DNA from: Prevotella melaninogenica
GTDB taxonomy: Bacteria; Bacteroidota; Bacteroidia; Bacteroidales; Bacteroidaceae
Reading direction: 5' to 3'
Assembly: GCF_013267595.1 (NCBI RefSeq)
Contig: NZ_CP054011.1
Span: 1,626,147-1,690,146, forward strand
Length of the DNA: 64,000 nt
The notes below the pieces were generated by a model. The model had not been told where the DNA came from. It saw only the letters and a list, made by a program, of their open reading frames with translations, and ran no database searches. The first letter of the stretch is position 1; the number at the start of each line of letters is the position of its first letter. This document shows positions 46,952-56,702 of the stretch, one piece after another. The position numbers and the translations under genes are program-made.

Positions 46952-48346
46952 ATGAAGACACAGGTAGGACGTAATCCAATCTTTTGGATACTACTGACAG
47001 CTCCGTTGGCATTGCAGTTGCTTTGTCAACTCCAGCCTACTTTTGACGACTGGACGTACTATACCATACCGCAGACGGAGCCTCTTACGTTTCAAAGTCT
47101 ACTTCCTGATGGCAATTATTGGCGCCCTTTTGATGTACTCTTTGGGTATCTTCTCGGACTTAATTACCGACTTTTTCCCTTCTTAAACCATCTTCTCATT
47201 CTATTGGGACATATCCTCAACACATGGTTGGTCTATAGGATTCTGCAATGGTTTAGGGTTAGTACGTTGTCACGCAGCCTGTCCGTCGTTTTCTTTTATT
47301 TGTCGTCAGGCACCTTGGGGGCGGTCTTGAATATTGATTCCCTAAACCAAGTCTATTCGCTTCTATGGGGACTTCTTGCCTTATATAGCTACATCAGTCT
47401 GTCTGGTTATCGAAAGTTTATGCTGTGGTTGTTGTGCGCTTTGCTTTCGGTCTTTGCTAAAGAGTCGGGCTACATTTGGTTTGTTTTCCCACCCTTCATC
47501 GTATGGAGTATAGGAAAAGAACGTTTCAATTATGTTATCAGACATCTTCTTTGCGCCTGCCTTGTATTTGTTTTCTATCTTGTTAGCCGTTTCATACTGA
47601 CTGATAGCTTTCATATGGAGAACAATGCGTACATGATTTTTACTGCAAAACAGCTATTGCGTAATCTTGGCGTACTGTTAGGAGTGACCTTCTATCCTAT
47701 TGATTACGCCAGTCTTATTCATCCACAGCATCGTCATCTTGTTGTTGTTATCATCACAGGACTCCTTCCCCTACCCTTTCTTTGGCTTCTACTGCGTTCT
47801 TTTAAGCTACAGAAAACACTCGTAGTGCTGCTTTTATCCTTCTTTATTGGGGCTTTTGTCAATTTGATGACAATCTTCTCTGCGATGCACTGTTATGCTG
47901 TCTTGCCCTTTGTTACATTGATGATAGCCCTACTCTGTGAACGAATCAAGAACAAGAAGGTATTGATGGTCTCAGCATTGCTCTATCTTTTGACAGCCTC
48001 CTTCACCCTACTCCATCACGGCTATGCCTCTTTTCTATCAGGTAAGATGGGCGAACAGATGGCAAAGAGCATTGTCAGTCAATGCGACCGACCAGTAAAC
48101 AAGGTGATGGTGATACATTTAGACAAAGGAGAAACAAAGTATTCTTCCTTCTGGGTGATTCCTTTCGAGGCTTTTGGTTGGGGTTATTCCGTTCTTCAAC
48201 AGACAGGTTATCAATGGCCTAAGACCATTATTAACGAAGAGATAACAAACAGAAAGCAGTTGAAAGCTTTGCTTCTAAAGGCAGAGAAAGCCAGCTGCGA
48301 TGGTGTATGGTATGCTGAAGATGACCAAGTAAAACGGATGAAATGA
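46952..48346 (+). CDS. Multi-pass membrane glycosyltransferase-like protein (GT-C type)
   Basis: A 464-residue integral membrane protein with roughly ten or eleven helices. The first periplasmic loop carries an acidic pair in TFDDWTYYTIP (about 30-40), where GT-C enzymes such as lipid-linked mannosyl- and arabinosyltransferases have their catalytic aspartate. A C-terminal soluble tail begins near 370. The family is not certain. It is 8 bp after porZ and overlaps the acyltransferase by 4 bp, so it belongs to the same operon and may glycosylate a surface lipid or polysaccharide. Confidence 0.7.
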   Translation: MKTQVGRNPIFWILLTAPLALQLLCQLQPTFDDWTYYTIPQTEPLTFQSLLPDGNYWRPFDVLFGYLLGLNYRLFPFLNHLLILLGHILNTWLVYRILQWFRVSTLSRSLSVVFFYLSSGTLGAVLNIDSLNQVYSLLWGLLALYSYISLSGYRKFMLWLLCALLSVFAKESGYIWFVFPPFIVWSIGKERFNYVIRHLLCACLVFVFYLVSRFILTDSFHMENNAYMIFTAKQLLRNLGVLLGVTFYPIDYASLIHPQHRHLVVVIITGLLPLPFLWLLLRSFKLQKTLVVLLLSFFIGAFVNLMTIFSAMHCYAVLPFVTLMIALLCERIKNKKVLMVSALLYLLTASFTLLHHGYASFLSGKMGEQMAKSIVSQCDRPVNKVMVIHLDKGETKYSSFWVIPFEAFGWGYSVLQQTGYQWPKTIINEEITNRKQLKALLLKAEKASCDGVWYAEDDQVKRMK

Positions 48347-49350
48347 AAGAAAAGATAGCTGAAATCTCTTTTCTCCATGTGTTCGCTACTCTCTTGGTAG
48401 TACTCGGGCACTCTTTTTATCAGACAAATAGTCTGATAGTTGATTGGATGTATCAGTTCCATGTACCCCTTTTCTTCTTCGTATCAGGCTATCTTTTCAA
48501 TGTCTCAGTAAACGGAAAACCGCTACAACCTCATATATTTCTAAGTCGTAAAGCAGTTCGCTTGCTGCTTCCTTACTTTGCTTTGAGTACTCTACTCTTT
48601 GTTCCAAAGGTTCTTTTATCGCAGTTTATGGTGCGCCCGATACAAGCCAGTTGGAGCGAATACGTGTTGATGCTCATCTATCCTTACCGCAATGTTAACG
48701 GTTCCTATTGGTTTTTACCCACTTTATTCTTGCTCTTTGTTTTTGCAGTGATTGCCCTTTTCTTTTTGCAGCGACTGCAACATAGAACTTCGCTTACTGT
48801 TACTACTCTTTTACTTACTCTACTTGCTCTGGCAAATATCTCCCTCCCTTTCTCCCACGATACACTTTTTAATGTCGTTGGAGTAATTCATTATGCTTTT
48901 TATTTTGCCTTAGGTTACTTTGTATCCAGCTTTGGTTTGATGCGCTTTCTCGATAAAGGGAAAACAGCCATCTTAGTCTTCCTATTTACGTTTGTAGTAT
49001 CAATTATCGGTCTACGCGTAAATAAAAGCCCTCTTATGGATTTATTCTTTGCAACGGGTGGTATTCTTATGTCAGTTGCTTTGTCACGCTTATACGCAAA
49101 ATATGGGCTTCGTTTCCTCAATCACCTCTCTCCTGCTTCTTATACTATCTATCTTTATCATGGAATCTTTCAAGCATTGAGTTTACAAATACTCATGCGA
49201 TTCACCCATTTTGATATAGGTTTTTATATTATCCTTGCTTTTCTATCAGGCGTTTATGGGTCTTTCTTGGTCTATAAGCTGCTTTATCGTTGTCGTAACA
49301 GCCGTTTGGGTCGAACCTTGGCATTGATTTCTGGTATTTCTGTTTCTTAG
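48343..49350 (+). CDS. Membrane acyltransferase (acyltransferase-3 family)
   Basis: A 335-residue protein with about ten helices. The N-terminal motif ISFLHVFATLLVVLGHSFYQ with its histidine is the active-site signature of acyltransferase-3 (OafA/WecH-like) enzymes, which O-acylate sugars of surface glycans. A second signature is HVPLFFFVSGYLF. It is the last gene of the GT2-porZ-GT-C-acyltransferase cluster, with 4-bp overlap. Confidence 0.88.
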   Translation: MKEKIAEISFLHVFATLLVVLGHSFYQTNSLIVDWMYQFHVPLFFFVSGYLFNVSVNGKPLQPHIFLSRKAVRLLLPYFALSTLLFVPKVLLSQFMVRPIQASWSEYVLMLIYPYRNVNGSYWFLPTLFLLFVFAVIALFFLQRLQHRTSLTVTTLLLTLLALANISLPFSHDTLFNVVGVIHYAFYFALGYFVSSFGLMRFLDKGKTAILVFLFTFVVSIIGLRVNKSPLMDLFFATGGILMSVALSRLYAKYGLRFLNHLSPASYTIYLYHGIFQALSLQILMRFTHFDIGFYIILAFLSGVYGSFLVYKLLYRCRNSRLGRTLALISGISVS

Positions 49351-49438
49351 TAGATAGTAGGCTATATTGGCTGAAAAGTAGTCTTAATAAGCTTTTAGAA
49401 GATTCTTTCTTCCCATTTTCAACTGATGTTTTCTTGCT

Positions 49439-49503
49439 CAGCACATGTCGTGTTGACGGTCCGCACCAATGGTGCTGATGGTTCGCACCAATGGTGCGGA
49501 GCG
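49439..49503. repeat. GC-rich 22-bp palindrome array, locus 5
   Basis: Units start at 49439 (CAGCACATGTCGTG), 49461 (CCGCACCAATGGTGC) and 49483 (TCGCACCAATGGTGCGG), 22 bp apart. It lies just before the convergent terminator. Confidence 0.8.
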
Positions 49504-49530
49504 TTATCTATTACGAAATTGATATAATAA

Positions 49531-49584
49531 AAGCACCCTCATCAATCCTAACCTTAAGACGGTAGGGGATAGATGAGGGTGCTT
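49531..49584. terminator. Terminator between convergent genes
   Basis: AAGCACCCTCATC (49531-49543) pairs perfectly with GATGAGGGTGCTT (49572-49584). The genes on either side converge. Confidence 0.7.
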
Positions 49585-49632
49585 GTCGTATGGATAGGTT
49601 TTACTAAACCTGTTCTTTCGTTTCCTTTGTTT

Positions 49633-51678
49633 CTACTGACCCGAATTGAGAAGCTCGTCAGGTAGTGAGATGTCAAGACTGCGAGCGCGTTCGGCATTAC
49701 GTCTCTTTATCTTTCGTTGCGCATCAGCCTTCTGCTTTGTTATGGCTGCAGGCTTCTGCTTGTAGAGTGGGAGTAGACGTGGATTCCACGTTCCCTGTAC
49801 ATCACGCTTAGCCTTACACTCGATAGCCTTCGGGTAATAATAAACGGCTTCGGGCTGTCGTTGGGTTGCATAATCACCCGTATCCCATTTTCCGTTGTCG
49901 TTATCATCGACGATAAGGCGTAGATAGTAGTTGCCCGGCTTGATGTAATGGAAGGTTGCTTGGTTGTTCTTTGCGTACGCCTCTTTCACTGGTTTGTCGC
50001 TTTCATTAAGCAACTGCAACAAGCAGTTCTTACCTTCCATGTTCTGTAAGGTCATTATTAGCGTACCATACTCGTCAATTGATGGGATACGAACACCCTG
50101 CTTATACTTTGCAGAAACCTTACCATAGATGTCTGTAAAGGCTGCAGAATCAACCTCAACACTGTATTCATGTCCTGGGTCCCATGCACTTACCAACTTC
50201 AAAGAGCGCGGTTTTCCAGGTTCAGCACCGAAATTATACTTCGCTCGATACCATAAGGAGTCTATCTTTTCGTAAAGATGTATCTTGGACGTATCCGTCT
50301 TTGCAATTGGGGTAGGGAGTTCGAATGTTGGGTTTTGGTCAGGATCCATTTGGGAAGGAACATTATATCTGACCTCCAAAGGTGTGACAGGCATTGTCGT
50401 TTCAAACGCTTTTCCACGTTCTTTTGCCTTCTCTTGTTTTTTAACCCATTTGTCGTATTCCTCCTGCTGGCGCTTTAAACGCTTCGCGTAAGGCACCTTT
50501 GAGAGTATCTCTAACGTATCTGTCTTAGGGACAAGCTTACCTGCACTGTCCGTCATGTTATAAAGCATCTGCATTCGCAGTGTGTCTTGGTTGACGAGGG
50601 CAGTATCACGCAGCCAGTAGATAATCGTATCTTGGTTCAGACTTGGCTCTGTTATAAACGCATCTTTATCGTTAAAATTGAGTCCTGTTATCTGTGGAAG
50701 GTCGGCGTCACCATAGCTGAAAAAGAGCGTAAAGTGGTTTGGTTCCTTGCGTTCAGACTTGAGGAAGTAGCGGTCTGTTTGTGTAGGTGTAAAGGAATTC
50801 AGCACCACATCATCTGGTAGGAAGTGGGTGTAAGGCACCTGTTTGATATCCTTGATGTGCAAGGAGTCAATCCATAGCGTGTCTTGTTGTATGTCTGGCT
50901 TCCATGATGGCATGATGACTTCGGGCGTGAAAGCCAACTTCTCACTCTTCTGATTGTACATATAGTTGCCGTCCATGTCCTGTAGTGCATAGATACGATA
51001 GTCACCCTTGGCAACACCTCGTATGCTGAAATGACCACGACTGTCGGTACGTGAGACACGAAGCATTGGTTGTTTCTGGAAAGCTGTATCGTTCTGATTG
51101 CTGTAAAGGCCCACGAGAATACCCTTTACTGGCTCTAAATTCTCAGCTTCTAACACATAACCAGCCACTTCAAGTGTATCGATATGGTCGCCAGTAGAGA
51201 AGCTATAGGTGTAGTTTCCTAATGGGTTACCCTCGTTGTTATCCGTGATAGCGTCAGAGAAGTCGATGGTATAGGTGGTGTTAGGCTGCAACTTGTCTTG
51301 TAAACTTACTGTGATTCGCTTACCAGTAGCCTTAATTTCAGGGGCTTCAATCTGTGGGGGAGAGACAACAACCTTCTCTGATGCATTCTCCAACTTGATA
51401 AACTCGTTGAAATAGATATTCACCTTCTTACTGTTTACGTCGGTTGCTCGTTCAGTAGGGGAGGCACCTAACACTCTTGGTGGCGTCTCATCGTACCATC
51501 CACCATCAGGTTGTCCCATCTTGGCACATGAAGAAAGAACAATAACTAAGAGTGTAAAAAGGTAGAATGGTAAAACACGTTGTTGGTAAAACACCGAAAG
51601 GCAATGGCTGACCTTAGCTGAAAAGCCATCCTTTCCACCCATTACTCCTTGGCAATATCTTTGTCTTATCTTCTTCAT
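49633..51678 (-). CDS. Ig-like domain lipoprotein
   Basis: A 681-residue envelope protein. After an unusually long N-terminus the lipobox LSSCAKMG places the lipidated cysteine near residue 51. An SbsA Ig-like (Big_5) domain follows (about 65-160: ETPPRVLGASPTERATDVNS, VSLQDKLQPNTTYTIDFSD), then a carboxypeptidase-regulatory-like domain (VAGYVLEAENLEPVKGILVG) and further beta-rich repeats. The start is uncertain because the 30 or so residues before the hydrophobic core are atypical; a start closer to the lipobox lacks an ATG. The function is unknown; surface or periplasmic. Confidence 0.78.
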   Translation of the reverse strand: MKKIRQRYCQGVMGGKDGFSAKVSHCLSVFYQQRVLPFYLFTLLVIVLSSCAKMGQPDGGWYDETPPRVLGASPTERATDVNSKKVNIYFNEFIKLENASEKVVVSPPQIEAPEIKATGKRITVSLQDKLQPNTTYTIDFSDAITDNNEGNPLGNYTYSFSTGDHIDTLEVAGYVLEAENLEPVKGILVGLYSNQNDTAFQKQPMLRVSRTDSRGHFSIRGVAKGDYRIYALQDMDGNYMYNQKSEKLAFTPEVIMPSWKPDIQQDTLWIDSLHIKDIKQVPYTHFLPDDVVLNSFTPTQTDRYFLKSERKEPNHFTLFFSYGDADLPQITGLNFNDKDAFITEPSLNQDTIIYWLRDTALVNQDTLRMQMLYNMTDSAGKLVPKTDTLEILSKVPYAKRLKRQQEEYDKWVKKQEKAKERGKAFETTMPVTPLEVRYNVPSQMDPDQNPTFELPTPIAKTDTSKIHLYEKIDSLWYRAKYNFGAEPGKPRSLKLVSAWDPGHEYSVEVDSAAFTDIYGKVSAKYKQGVRIPSIDEYGTLIMTLQNMEGKNCLLQLLNESDKPVKEAYAKNNQATFHYIKPGNYYLRLIVDDNDNGKWDTGDYATQRQPEAVYYYPKAIECKAKRDVQGTWNPRLLPLYKQKPAAITKQKADAQRKIKRRNAERARSLDISLPDELLNSGQ

Positions 51679-51753
51679 ATCGCTGTTTTACTTTTTTACC
51701 CTTTTACTTTTTTATCCTTTAAAGGTGGTTTATTCTTTTACCGTCTTCCGTCC

Positions 51754-53265
51754 TTACTGGTTCATACTCAGCAATTCTTCTAAGTTGTTACGGCTGTTTG
51801 AAAGGCGTGGAATCTTGTGTTGACCACCGAGTTTACCCTTTATCTTGAGCCAGTCATTGAAGAGGTCTTTGCGTGCAACAATAATCTCAAGTGGCTGAAG
51901 AGTAATGTTATGGAAGCGTTTTGCCTCATAATCAGAGTTGACTTCCTGTAGTTTATCATCGAGAACCTTAGCAAACTCCTCAAGTGAAGATGGATCCTTT
52001 GCAAACTCAATGAGCCACTGATGACGACATTTAGCCTTCGCATCCATATACATTGGGGCTGCGGTGTAGTCAGATATCTGTGCACCAGTAGCCTTGCAGG
52101 CTGCTTCAAGTCCCTTTTCAGCATTGTCCATGATAAGTTCTTCACCAAAGGCATTGATGAAATACTTGGTTCTACCCGTGATAACAAACTTATAAGGATT
52201 AGTCGAAGTAAACTGCATTGTGTCTCCAATCTCATATCTCCAAAGGCCGCAGGCAGTACTGATAAGCATTGCATAGTTGCGTCCTATCTCCACACCTGAC
52301 AATGGAACGATATTCGGATGTTCGCTCTCAAACTCGTCCATAGGTAAGAACTCGTAGAACACTCCATAGTCGAGCATAAGCGACATACTGCTGTCTGTCG
52401 GGTCGTCTTGTATTCCAAAGAAGCCCTCAGAAGCGTTGTAAGTCTCCATATAGTTCATGCCCTGCTTGGTAATGAGCTGTTCATACTGTTCACGATAGGG
52501 CGTAAAAGCAATACCACCATGGAAGAATACCTCTAAATTTGGCCATACCTCCTCTAAATGTTTCTTACCACTTAGTTCCATTACACGCACCAATACAGAG
52601 AGCATCCACGATGGAACGCCTGATATATTAGTGATATTTTGGTTCAGTGTTTCGTGTGCAATTCGGTCGCGTTTTACCTCAAAGTCGCTCAGTAGGGCAG
52701 TACTTTTCTTAGGTACGCGACATAGATTTATGAGTGGATTAATATTCTCTATGAGGATGGCACTGAGGTCACCAACAAGCGAATTATACAGGTTATAATT
52801 TGGAGAATGACTACCACCTAAGATGAGGCCCTTACCGTTGAAGAGTCTACTTTCTGGATGATTGCTAAGGTAGTAAGCGATAACATCCTTACCACCTTGA
52901 TAATGAATTGTCTGTAATCCCTCGTGAGAAACAGGAATAAACTTACTCTTATCGTTGGTTGTACCTGATGACTTGGCATACCATCTAACCTGTCCCGGCC
53001 ATAGAATATTACGTTCTCCGTGGCGCATACGGTCGATGTCACTCTTCAGTTCTTCGTATGTGTTGACTGGAATATTCTGTACAAAGTCCTCGTATGACTT
53101 AATCGTTGAGAACAGGTGTTTACGACCGTATTCGGTGTCTTTCGCCCGCTCAACGAGGTATTGCATGACTTCCCGCTGGATAGCCTCTCCATCCGTGACG
53201 TAGCGTTCAAGCTCCCTGCGACGCGGCTGGAAGTACAATTTGTTTACTATCTTAGTAAGACTCAT
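51754..53265 (-). CDS. GH3 family acyl-adenylating protein
   Basis: A 503-residue member of the GH3 branch of the ANL adenylating superfamily, best known from plant auxin and jasmonate amido synthetases but common in Bacteroidota with unknown substrate. Evidence: the ATP motif AKSSGTTNDKSKFIPVS (about 95-111), an adenine-binding TYNASEGFFGIQD and a C-terminal LITGRTKYFINAFGEEL-like hinge (VITGRTKYFINAFGE). It would join a carboxylic acid to an amine (inference). The Ig-like lipoprotein gene lies 75 bp downstream. Confidence 0.88.
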   Translation of the reverse strand: MSLTKIVNKLYFQPRRRELERYVTDGEAIQREVMQYLVERAKDTEYGRKHLFSTIKSYEDFVQNIPVNTYEELKSDIDRMRHGERNILWPGQVRWYAKSSGTTNDKSKFIPVSHEGLQTIHYQGGKDVIAYYLSNHPESRLFNGKGLILGGSHSPNYNLYNSLVGDLSAILIENINPLINLCRVPKKSTALLSDFEVKRDRIAHETLNQNITNISGVPSWMLSVLVRVMELSGKKHLEEVWPNLEVFFHGGIAFTPYREQYEQLITKQGMNYMETYNASEGFFGIQDDPTDSSMSLMLDYGVFYEFLPMDEFESEHPNIVPLSGVEIGRNYAMLISTACGLWRYEIGDTMQFTSTNPYKFVITGRTKYFINAFGEELIMDNAEKGLEAACKATGAQISDYTAAPMYMDAKAKCRHQWLIEFAKDPSSLEEFAKVLDDKLQEVNSDYEAKRFHNITLQPLEIIVARKDLFNDWLKIKGKLGGQHKIPRLSNSRNNLEELLSMNQ

Positions 53266-53442
53266 TCAAATTTCTCTGGTTGATTAAATTGCAAAATTAC
53301 GCCAAAAAAGCTAAATGGATAGCCTTTTTCTATATTTTAACACTGCTTTAAAGCCCTTGAAAGCCTCTTTTTCAGTATTCTCTACATGATAGATGATGGA
53401 TTCTTTCACCCTCTTTTGACTTCTACTTTTAGCCCCCTTTCT

Positions 53443-53556
53443 AAATTATTTTCGTGAAAATAAATATTTCTTTTCATGAAAATAATTCTTTCTTTTCATG
53501 AAAATAATTCTTTCTTTTCATGAAAATAATTCTTTTTCTTCATGTAAGTAATTCGC
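53443..53556. repeat. AT-rich 22-bp palindrome array, five units
   Basis: The longest array of the AT-rich family. After AAATTATTTTCGTGAAAA come identical units of TTTTCATGAAAATAATTC separated by TTTC, at exact 22-bp steps, then a variant TCTTCATGTAAG and a closing AATTCGC. It lies in the 581-bp gene-free stretch between GH3 and polA. Confidence 0.85.
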
Positions 53557-53786
53557 TCAGAAGGGTAGGGTAGTTGTTTACTCATACTTTTTACCAACTT
53601 TGCAGCTCATCTCTTCGATTTCTATTTGCCGTTATTAGCCTCTTTATTTATGCTTTATAAAGTTGGAATCTACCCCCGTTTTCGTACTCTTTGTTTAATT
53701 ATAGTTTATTTAATATTAAATTATAGTCTATAAAATGAGTATCAATTAAATTCCTATATACCCTTATCCCTTTTTCTATCTGCACT

Positions 53787-53804
53787 CCCCTCCCTTCGGA
53801 GGGG
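53787..53804 (-). terminator. Hairpin downstream of polA
   Basis: CCCCTCC and GGAGGGG flank CTTC, about 43 bp after the polA stop. It is the recurrent CCCCTCC type. Confidence 0.5.
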
Positions 53805-53846
53805 TTGGGGGAGGCTTTGGGGTGGAAGCTATTTTGTTTTATATAT

Positions 53847-56609
53847 TTAATGTGCTTCCAACCAGTTCTTGCCCCATCCGGCATCAGCTATCAATGGGAC
53901 ATTCAGTGGATAAGCGTTCTGCATCTCCTCGATAACAATGCGTTCCACCTGTTCACGCTCCTCAGGGAAGACGGAGAAGTTAAGTTCATCATGCACTTGG
54001 AGAATCATCTTTGAGCGAATACCTTCTTTCTTAAAGCGTTCCCAGATACGAACCATTGCCACCTTGATGATATCTGCCTCTGTTCCTTGTATTGGAGCAT
54101 TGATGGCGTTACGCTCGGCAAAACCACGTACAGTAGCATTACGGCTGTTGATATCAGCAAGATAGCGACGACGATGGAAGAGTGTTTCGGCATAACCCTT
54201 GGCTCTTGCCACTTCTTTTGCATGTTCCATATAAGCTTGTACCTTTGGGAATGTGCGGAAATAGCCCTCTATCAGCTCTTTAGCTTCACCATTTGGAATG
54301 TCCATACGCTGGGCAAGTCCATAGGTAGTAATACCATATATAATACCGAAGTTGGCTTGTTTAGCTTTCTTTCGCTGTGCGTCAGTCACCTTATCTATAT
54401 CTACATGCCATATCTTTGCAGCTGTTGCACGGTGGATATCATGACCCTCACGGAAAGCCTCCATCATATTCTCGTCTTCAGAAAGATGTGCCATAATACG
54501 CAACTCAATCTGACTATAATCTGCAGAAAAGAACAGACAGCCTTCTTCTGGAATGAAACACTTACGTATCTCCTTACCATCATCCGTGCGTACAGGAATA
54601 TTCTGCAAGTTAGGATCACTCGAAGAGAGTCGTCCAGTGGCTGTAAGTGCCTGATTAAACGATGTGTGAATATGTCCAGTACGTGGATTAATCAGCTTTG
54701 GAAGGGCATCTATATAAGTGCTAAGAAGCTTCTTCATACCTCTGTAATTGAGGATGTTACGTACGATAGGACTCTTGCTTTCAAGGCTCTGCAGCACCTC
54801 TTCACTTGTAACATACTGTCCTGTCTTTGTCTTCTTAGGCTTATCCATAATTTGCAACTTGCCAAAGAGGATGTCACCGACTTGCTTTGGGCTTGAGATA
54901 TTGAATTCTTCTCCAGCCTCCTTATATATTTCCTGCTCGTATTGTTTCATACGTTCAGTGAATATCTTTGACGTATCTTGCAGTGCTTCAGTGTCTAAGC
55001 ATACGCCATTTAGCTCCATATCAGCTAATACACGTACCAAAGGCATCTCTATATTCCAGAAGAGTTCTTCCACTCCAAGCTCCTTTAAACGTGGTTCAAG
55101 TACGTTTTTCAGACGCAAAGTGATGTCGGCATCCTCTGCAGCATACTCATAGATGTCAGTAGGGGAGAGGTCGCGCATATTCTTCTGCTTCTTTCCTTTC
55201 GGACCGAGTAGTTCTTCAATGTGAATGGTTTGATAGCTGAGTAGTGTCTCAGCCATGTAGTCCATATTATGATGTAGTTCTGGTTGGATGAGGTAGTGGG
55301 CTATCATCGTGTCGAACATCTTACCCTGTAGTGTCACTCCATATCTGGTTAACACTTCATAGTCATACTTAATGTTCTGTCCGATTTTCATTATTTTGTC
55401 GCTTTCATACAGCGGTTTGAATATCTGAACGATTTTTAACGCCTCTTCATAGTTAGCTGGTACGGCAACATAAAAAGCCTTCTTTTCTTCAACCGAGAAG
55501 CTCAAACCAACCAATTCAGCACTAATTGCATCCGTAGAAGTGGTTTCTGTGTCTATACTAACAAACTCTTTTGTAATAAAAAAGTCACAAAGCTGACGTA
55601 ATTCTTCCTCATTCTCAACGAGTTTGTATTCATGTTGGGTTGTTTTTATACTCTCAAATTTCGCATTTTTCGGCTCATCTGACTCGTTGGTCGTGTTTTC
55701 TGCAAATAAATCAAGCTGATTATTGTCGGTTTTTGGCTTTGATTCATCTTTGTTAAGAAACTTGTTAATAAGTGTCTTAAACTCTAATTCCTCAAATATC
55801 GCACGCAATTTGGTCTCGTCAGGTTGTTCAACCTTGAGTTCATCCAAGTCAAGTTCCATTGGAACGTCTGTTCGAATCGTTGCGAGGAACTTTGACATTT
55901 TAATATCCTCTACGGCATTCTCAACTTTCTCACGTAGTTTACCCTTAATCTCGTCAGTATGTTGAAGCATATTGTCAATGCTTCCAAACTGATTGATTAA
56001 CTTGGCTGCGGTTTTCTCTCCAACACCAGGACAACCCGGAAAGTTATCTGCTGAGTCGCCCATCAATGCCAAGAGGTCGATGACTTGGGCTGGGGTAGAG
56101 ATGCCATACTTTTCTCCTACCTCTTTTTCTCCTAATATCTCGTAACCGCCACCATGACGAGGACGATACATAAAGACGTTAGGACCAATGAGTTGACCAT
56201 AGTCTTTATCGGGTGTAAGCATAAAAGTATCGATTCCATCGGCTCCAAAGCGAGTTGCTATAGTACCGATAATATCATCTGCTTCGAAGCCATATACCTG
56301 TAGAATAGGAATATGCATCGCCTCAAGCACTTGCTTGATAAGTGGAACAGAAAGCTTGATATCTTCTGGTGTTTCCTCTCGTTGCGCCTTGTATTCGGGG
56401 AAGGCGTCATGGCGAAAAGTCTTTCCATGATCGAATGCTACACCAATATGCGTTGGCTTTTCCTTTGTAAGAACCTCGTTCAGGGTGTTGCAAAAGCCCA
56501 TAACAGCAGATGTATTCAAGCCCTTAGAGTTGATACGTGGACTTTTGATAAATGCGTAGTATGAACGATAGATGAGCGCATAAGCGTCAATAAGGAAGAG
56601 TTTTGCCAT
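53847..56609 (-). CDS. polA: DNA polymerase I
   Basis: Repair and Okazaki-fragment polymerase (920 residues). The N-terminal 5'-3' exonuclease is at about 1-290 (LIDAYALIYRSYYAF, FEADDIIGTIA). The 3'-5' exonuclease is intact, with DTETTSTDA (about 355), NIKYDYEVL and the following acidic motif. The polymerase domain has DYSQIELRIMAHLSED, KQANFGIIYG and VHDELNFSV. It starts 60 bp from the divergent polyprenyl synthase ORF. Confidence 0.97.
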   Translation of the reverse strand: MAKLFLIDAYALIYRSYYAFIKSPRINSKGLNTSAVMGFCNTLNEVLTKEKPTHIGVAFDHGKTFRHDAFPEYKAQREETPEDIKLSVPLIKQVLEAMHIPILQVYGFEADDIIGTIATRFGADGIDTFMLTPDKDYGQLIGPNVFMYRPRHGGGYEILGEKEVGEKYGISTPAQVIDLLALMGDSADNFPGCPGVGEKTAAKLINQFGSIDNMLQHTDEIKGKLREKVENAVEDIKMSKFLATIRTDVPMELDLDELKVEQPDETKLRAIFEELEFKTLINKFLNKDESKPKTDNNQLDLFAENTTNESDEPKNAKFESIKTTQHEYKLVENEEELRQLCDFFITKEFVSIDTETTSTDAISAELVGLSFSVEEKKAFYVAVPANYEEALKIVQIFKPLYESDKIMKIGQNIKYDYEVLTRYGVTLQGKMFDTMIAHYLIQPELHHNMDYMAETLLSYQTIHIEELLGPKGKKQKNMRDLSPTDIYEYAAEDADITLRLKNVLEPRLKELGVEELFWNIEMPLVRVLADMELNGVCLDTEALQDTSKIFTERMKQYEQEIYKEAGEEFNISSPKQVGDILFGKLQIMDKPKKTKTGQYVTSEEVLQSLESKSPIVRNILNYRGMKKLLSTYIDALPKLINPRTGHIHTSFNQALTATGRLSSSDPNLQNIPVRTDDGKEIRKCFIPEEGCLFFSADYSQIELRIMAHLSEDENMMEAFREGHDIHRATAAKIWHVDIDKVTDAQRKKAKQANFGIIYGITTYGLAQRMDIPNGEAKELIEGYFRTFPKVQAYMEHAKEVARAKGYAETLFHRRRYLADINSRNATVRGFAERNAINAPIQGTEADIIKVAMVRIWERFKKEGIRSKMILQVHDELNFSVFPEEREQVERIVIEEMQNAYPLNVPLIADAGWGKNWLEAH

Positions 56610-56674
56610 AACTAATTATTCTATTTTTAGCTGTAAAATTACTAATTTTCTTCCATAATCTCCGATAAAATGAG

Positions 56675-56682
56675 TAAATTTG
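56675..56682 (+). promoter_or_regulatory. -7 element of the polyprenyl synthase gene
   Basis: TAAATTTG overlaps codons of the longest open frame from 56670, so translation probably begins at the ATG at 56703. The leader would be about 14 nt. The -33 element is not clear. Confidence 0.55.
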
Positions 56683-56702
56683 TATCAAATTTAAAGTCAA
56701 AA

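Noticed and set aside
53443..53556. CRISPR array
   Set aside because: Units are contiguous 22-bp palindromic repeats without unique spacers, and no cas gene is near. The same holds for the GC-rich arrays.
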